This document shows, piece after piece, positions 5,998-8,048 of a DNA stretch of 8,048 nucleotides. The stretch lies in the NCBI GenBank assembly GCA_030043595.1, contig JASHXJ010000392.1:1-8048 (forward strand), in the 5' to 3' direction. The notes beneath the pieces are model-generated. The model was not told where the DNA came from and did no database searches. It worked only from the letters and a program-made list of their open reading frames with translations. How positions within the stretch are numbered: the first letter of the stretch is position 1; each line of letters starts with the position of its first letter. Both the position numbers and the translations under genes were made by a program. The stretch comes from Trebonia sp. (lineage in GTDB: Bacteria > Actinomycetota > Actinomycetes > Streptosporangiales > Streptosporangiaceae).

Positions 5998-7728
5998 TCA
6001 GGGCTGGCCGGAGATGGCGTGGGCGACCGTCTTGCGGACGCGCTCGGGGATGTCGTCGAGCGGGACCGCGACCGTCTCGCCGGCAGCGCGGTCGGTGAGC
6101 TCGGCGGTGCCGCCCGCCAGGCCACGCTTGCCGATCGTCACGCGGAACGGGATGCCGACGAGCTCGGCGTCGCTGAACTTGACACCCGCCCGGACCGGCC
6201 GGTCGTCGATGATCGTGTCCACGCCCGCGTCGAGCAGCCGGCGGTACGCCTGCTCGCCCGCCGCGGCGACGGCGGGGTCGTCCTGCTGGGCGACTACCAC
6301 GACCGCCTCGAACGGCGCGACCGCGGCGGGCCACACGATGCCGCGCTCGTCGTGGTGCACCTCGATGATCGCGGCCATCGCGCGCTCCACGCCGATGCCG
6401 TAGGAGCCCATGATCGGCTTGACGGGCCTGCCGTCCGGGCCGGACACCGACAGGTCCATCGCGTCGGAGAACTTGTAGCCGAGCTTGAAGATGTGCCCGA
6501 CCTCGATGGCCTTGATGACCTCGAGCGGGTGGCCGCACCGGATGCACGGCTGCCCCGCCTCGGCGGTGCGCAGGTCCGCCCACTGCCCGACGCTGACGTC
6601 CCGCGCGATGTCGACCCCGCGCACGTGCACGTCGTCGGTGTTGGCACCGGTCACCATCCCCGACCTGCCCCGCAGGGCCGGGTCGGCGATCACCGGCAGG
6701 GCGGTCACGCCCACCGCGCCGAGCGATCCCGGCGCGGCGCCGAGCGCCGGGACGATCTCGTCGGCGGTCGCCGGGCGGACCGCGACCGCGCCGGTCGCGT
6801 CGATGAGCTTCTGCTCCTCAAGGGCGTGGTCGCCGCGCAGCAGGACCAGCGTGAGCGTGCCGTCGAGCACGTAGACCAGCGTCTTGACCTGGCGGTCGGC
6901 GGGCGCGTCGTAGCCGGACGCGAGGTCATCGATCGTCCGCACGCCCGGCGTGCCGAACCGCTGCGGCGCGGGCAGCGCGCAGGCCGCGTCGAGGGCCGGG
7001 TCCACGGCGGGGAGCGCGGCGGTCGCCTTCTCCCGGTTGGCGGCGTAACCGCAGTCCGGGCAGCGGACGATGTCGTCCTCGCCGGTCTGCGACGGGCAGA
7101 CGAACTCGGTGGAGTCTGACCCGCCCATCGTGCCGTTGGACGCCTGCACCGGGATGGCGGGGATGCCGAGCCGCTCGAACGCGCGCGTGTAGGCCTTGTG
7201 GTGCAGGCCGAACGACGTGTCGAGCCCGGCCGCGTCCAGGTCGAAGCTGTAGGAGTCCTTCATCGTGAACTCGCGGGTGCGCATCAGGCCCGCCTTCGGC
7301 CGCGCCTCGTCGCGCAGCTTGGTCTGGAACTGGTACCAGATCTGCGGCAGCTCGCGGTAGGAGGTGAGCTCGGTCGCCAGCGTCGCGACGATCTCCTCGT
7401 GCGTCATGCCGAGCGCGAGGTCGGCTCCCCTGCGGTCCCTGAGCCGGAACATCGCCTCGCCCATCAGCTCCCAGCGCCCGCTGCGCAGCCACGGGTCGGC
7501 CGGGTGCATGACCGGCATCAGGATCTCCTGGGCGCCGATCCGGTTCATCTCCTCGCGGATGACGCCGATCACCTTCAGCCGCACCCGTACCGCCAGCGGC
7601 AGCAGCGAGTAGTGGCCCGCCATCAGCTGGCGGATGTACCCCGCGCGCAGCAGCAGCCGGTGGCTGGGCGCGCCCGCCTCGGCGGGGTCCTCGCGCAGCG
7701 TCGGAATGTGCATGGTTGACCAGCGCAC
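5998..7728 (-). CDS. proS: Prolyl-tRNA synthetase, bacterial type with editing insertion
   Basis: Predicted 576-residue cytosolic class II aminoacyl-tRNA synthetase that charges tRNA-Pro. It is colinear with E. coli ProS (572 aa). Motif 1 lies around 48-76, motif 2 around 136-160 (KLRDEARP then TREFTMKDSYSFD), and motif 3 at 440-452 (GSYGIGVER, with R449). The insertion domain that hydrolyses mischarged Ala-tRNA-Pro spans ~224-405 and keeps K282 (in VKTLVY) and H368 (in GANTDDVH), matching E. coli K279 and H369. The anticodon-binding domain covers ~470-576 (DDRPVRAGVKFSD and GIPFRVTIG). Two CxxC pairs, C223/C226 and C395/C398, flank the insertion and may bind zinc. The GTG at 7728 is preferred over the internal ATG at codon 6 because MRWSTMHIPTLREDPAEA aligns with the E. 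coli N-terminus. GGAAGGG (7740-7734) lies just upstream as a Shine-Dalgarno. All catalytic parts look intact. Confidence 0.97.
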   Translation of the reverse strand: MRWSTMHIPTLREDPAEAGAPSHRLLLRAGYIRQLMAGHYSLLPLAVRVRLKVIGVIREEMNRIGAQEILMPVMHPADPWLRSGRWELMGEAMFRLRDRRGADLALGMTHEEIVATLATELTSYRELPQIWYQFQTKLRDEARPKAGLMRTREFTMKDSYSFDLDAAGLDTSFGLHHKAYTRAFERLGIPAIPVQASNGTMGGSDSTEFVCPSQTGEDDIVRCPDCGYAANREKATAALPAVDPALDAACALPAPQRFGTPGVRTIDDLASGYDAPADRQVKTLVYVLDGTLTLVLLRGDHALEEQKLIDATGAVAVRPATADEIVPALGAAPGSLGAVGVTALPVIADPALRGRSGMVTGANTDDVHVRGVDIARDVSVGQWADLRTAEAGQPCIRCGHPLEVIKAIEVGHIFKLGYKFSDAMDLSVSGPDGRPVKPIMGSYGIGVERAMAAIIEVHHDERGIVWPAAVAPFEAVVVVAQQDDPAVAAAGEQAYRRLLDAGVDTIIDDRPVRAGVKFSDAELVGIPFRVTIGKRGLAGGTAELTDRAAGETVAVPLDDIPERVRKTVAHAISGQP

Positions 7729-7758
7729 GATTGCCCTTCCGTTCGTTTTCCTGCGCGT

Positions 7759-7764
7759 AGTGTA
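7759..7764 (-). promoter_or_regulatory. Possible -10 box for proS
   Basis: In the 64-bp gap upstream of proS, the minus strand reads TACACT, which fits TAnnnT. A start about seven bases further on would give a leader of roughly 20-25 bases with the GGAAGGG ribosome site. No TTGAC-like -35 box lies 17 or 18 bases upstream, so proS might instead be read through from the membrane-protein gene. Confidence 0.25.
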
Positions 7765-7792
7765 GTGGCGGCCCTGGCGCAGGCTCGCTGCT

Positions 7793-8048
7793 TTACGGCC
7801 GCCCGGTCAGCCGGCCCGGGAGCAGCGCCCGGGCCAGCCACGCCCCGGCGAATACCTGCAGCGCGGCGAGCAGCAGCGTCACGGCGACGGTGACCGCCGC
7901 GTACGGTGGCAGGCCCGCCAGGCCCGCGATCACCCGGGCGGTCGCGCCGGAGGGAAGGCCGCGCAGCGCGAGCACCCACAGCGGCAGCGCCCAGCCGGCC
8001 ACCGCGGCGAGAGCCGCGAACGGCACCGACGGGAAGGCCCGCCGCGAC
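7793..8048 (-). CDS. Unrecognised membrane protein, C-terminal part (runs off the window)
   Basis: An open frame enters from the right edge and ends at TAA (7795-7793). The visible ~84 residues contain two hydrophobic segments, roughly FAALAAVAGWALPLWVLAL and YAAVTVAVTLLLAALQVFAGA. They are joined by a short loop with GLPSGATAR and end in a basic tail (LLPGRLTGRP), probably cytoplasmic. A GTG at 8026-8024 could start a 77-residue protein, but no Shine-Dalgarno precedes it and the frame stays open to 8048, so a longer protein truncated by the window is at least as likely. It lies 64 bases upstream of proS on the same strand, close enough for co-transcription. I do not recognise the family. The hydrophobic pattern in a single open frame is the main evidence that it is a real gene. 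Confidence 0.5.
   Translation of the reverse strand, partial: SRRAFPSVPFAALAAVAGWALPLWVLALRGLPSGATARVIAGLAGLPPYAAVTVAVTLLLAALQVFAGAWLARALLPGRLTGRP

Noticed and set aside
7623..7979. 118-residue open frame on the minus strand between the edge gene and proS
   Set aside because: It is arginine-rich with no domain, overlaps the proS start, and shares its region with the clearly hydrophobic frame ending at 7793.
1..8048. CRISPR arrays, tRNA or rRNA genes, transposases, phage genes
   Set aside because: No regularly spaced repeats, cloverleaf, rRNA-like segments or mobile-element proteins were seen in either strand.

Overview
The window looks like chromosomal DNA from a high-GC actinobacterium. 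GC is very high, GTG starts are used for three of the four complete genes, the aminopeptidase N resembles the Streptomyces lividans type, and one gene is a homologue of mycobacterial Rv2466c, a mycothiol-dependent enzyme family. I would not name a genus from this sequence. Most of it is ordinary core genome, and I do not see an unmistakable new system.

Layout from left to right. Positions 1-188 hold no gene. The first ~87 bases are a dense array of G and C runs (quadruplex- and hairpin-prone), followed by a short AT-richer patch. A DsbA-fold oxidoreductase of the Rv2466c family (189-806, minus) is divergent from aminopeptidase N, pepN (958-3492, plus). The 151-bp gap between them contains an exact GGAAT-N18-GTT motif on the minus strand. 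This is the promoter signature of the thiol-oxidative-stress sigma factors SigR (Streptomyces) and SigH (Mycobacterium), and it is correctly placed to drive the oxidoreductase. Downstream of pepN on the same strand is a large membrane protein (3556-5940). It has an N-terminal membrane domain, a degenerate protein-kinase-like domain, and a C-terminal lysylphosphatidylglycerol-synthase-type membrane domain. Converging on it from the right is proS, prolyl-tRNA synthetase of the bacterial type with an editing insertion (5998-7728, minus). The right edge holds the C-terminal end of an unrecognised small or truncated membrane protein (7793-8048, minus), upstream of proS on the same strand.

How the genes fit together. 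The oxidoreductase/pepN divergent pair matches the Rv2466c/Rv2467 (pepN) arrangement of M. tuberculosis, and the SigR/SigH-type promoter gives it a plausible stress-response logic. The membrane protein and proS have housekeeping or envelope roles with no evident link to that pair. The points most worth following up are the SigR/SigH-type promoter, the CPWA (not CPWC) active site of the oxidoreductase, the pseudokinase between two membrane domains, and the G-run array at the left edge.
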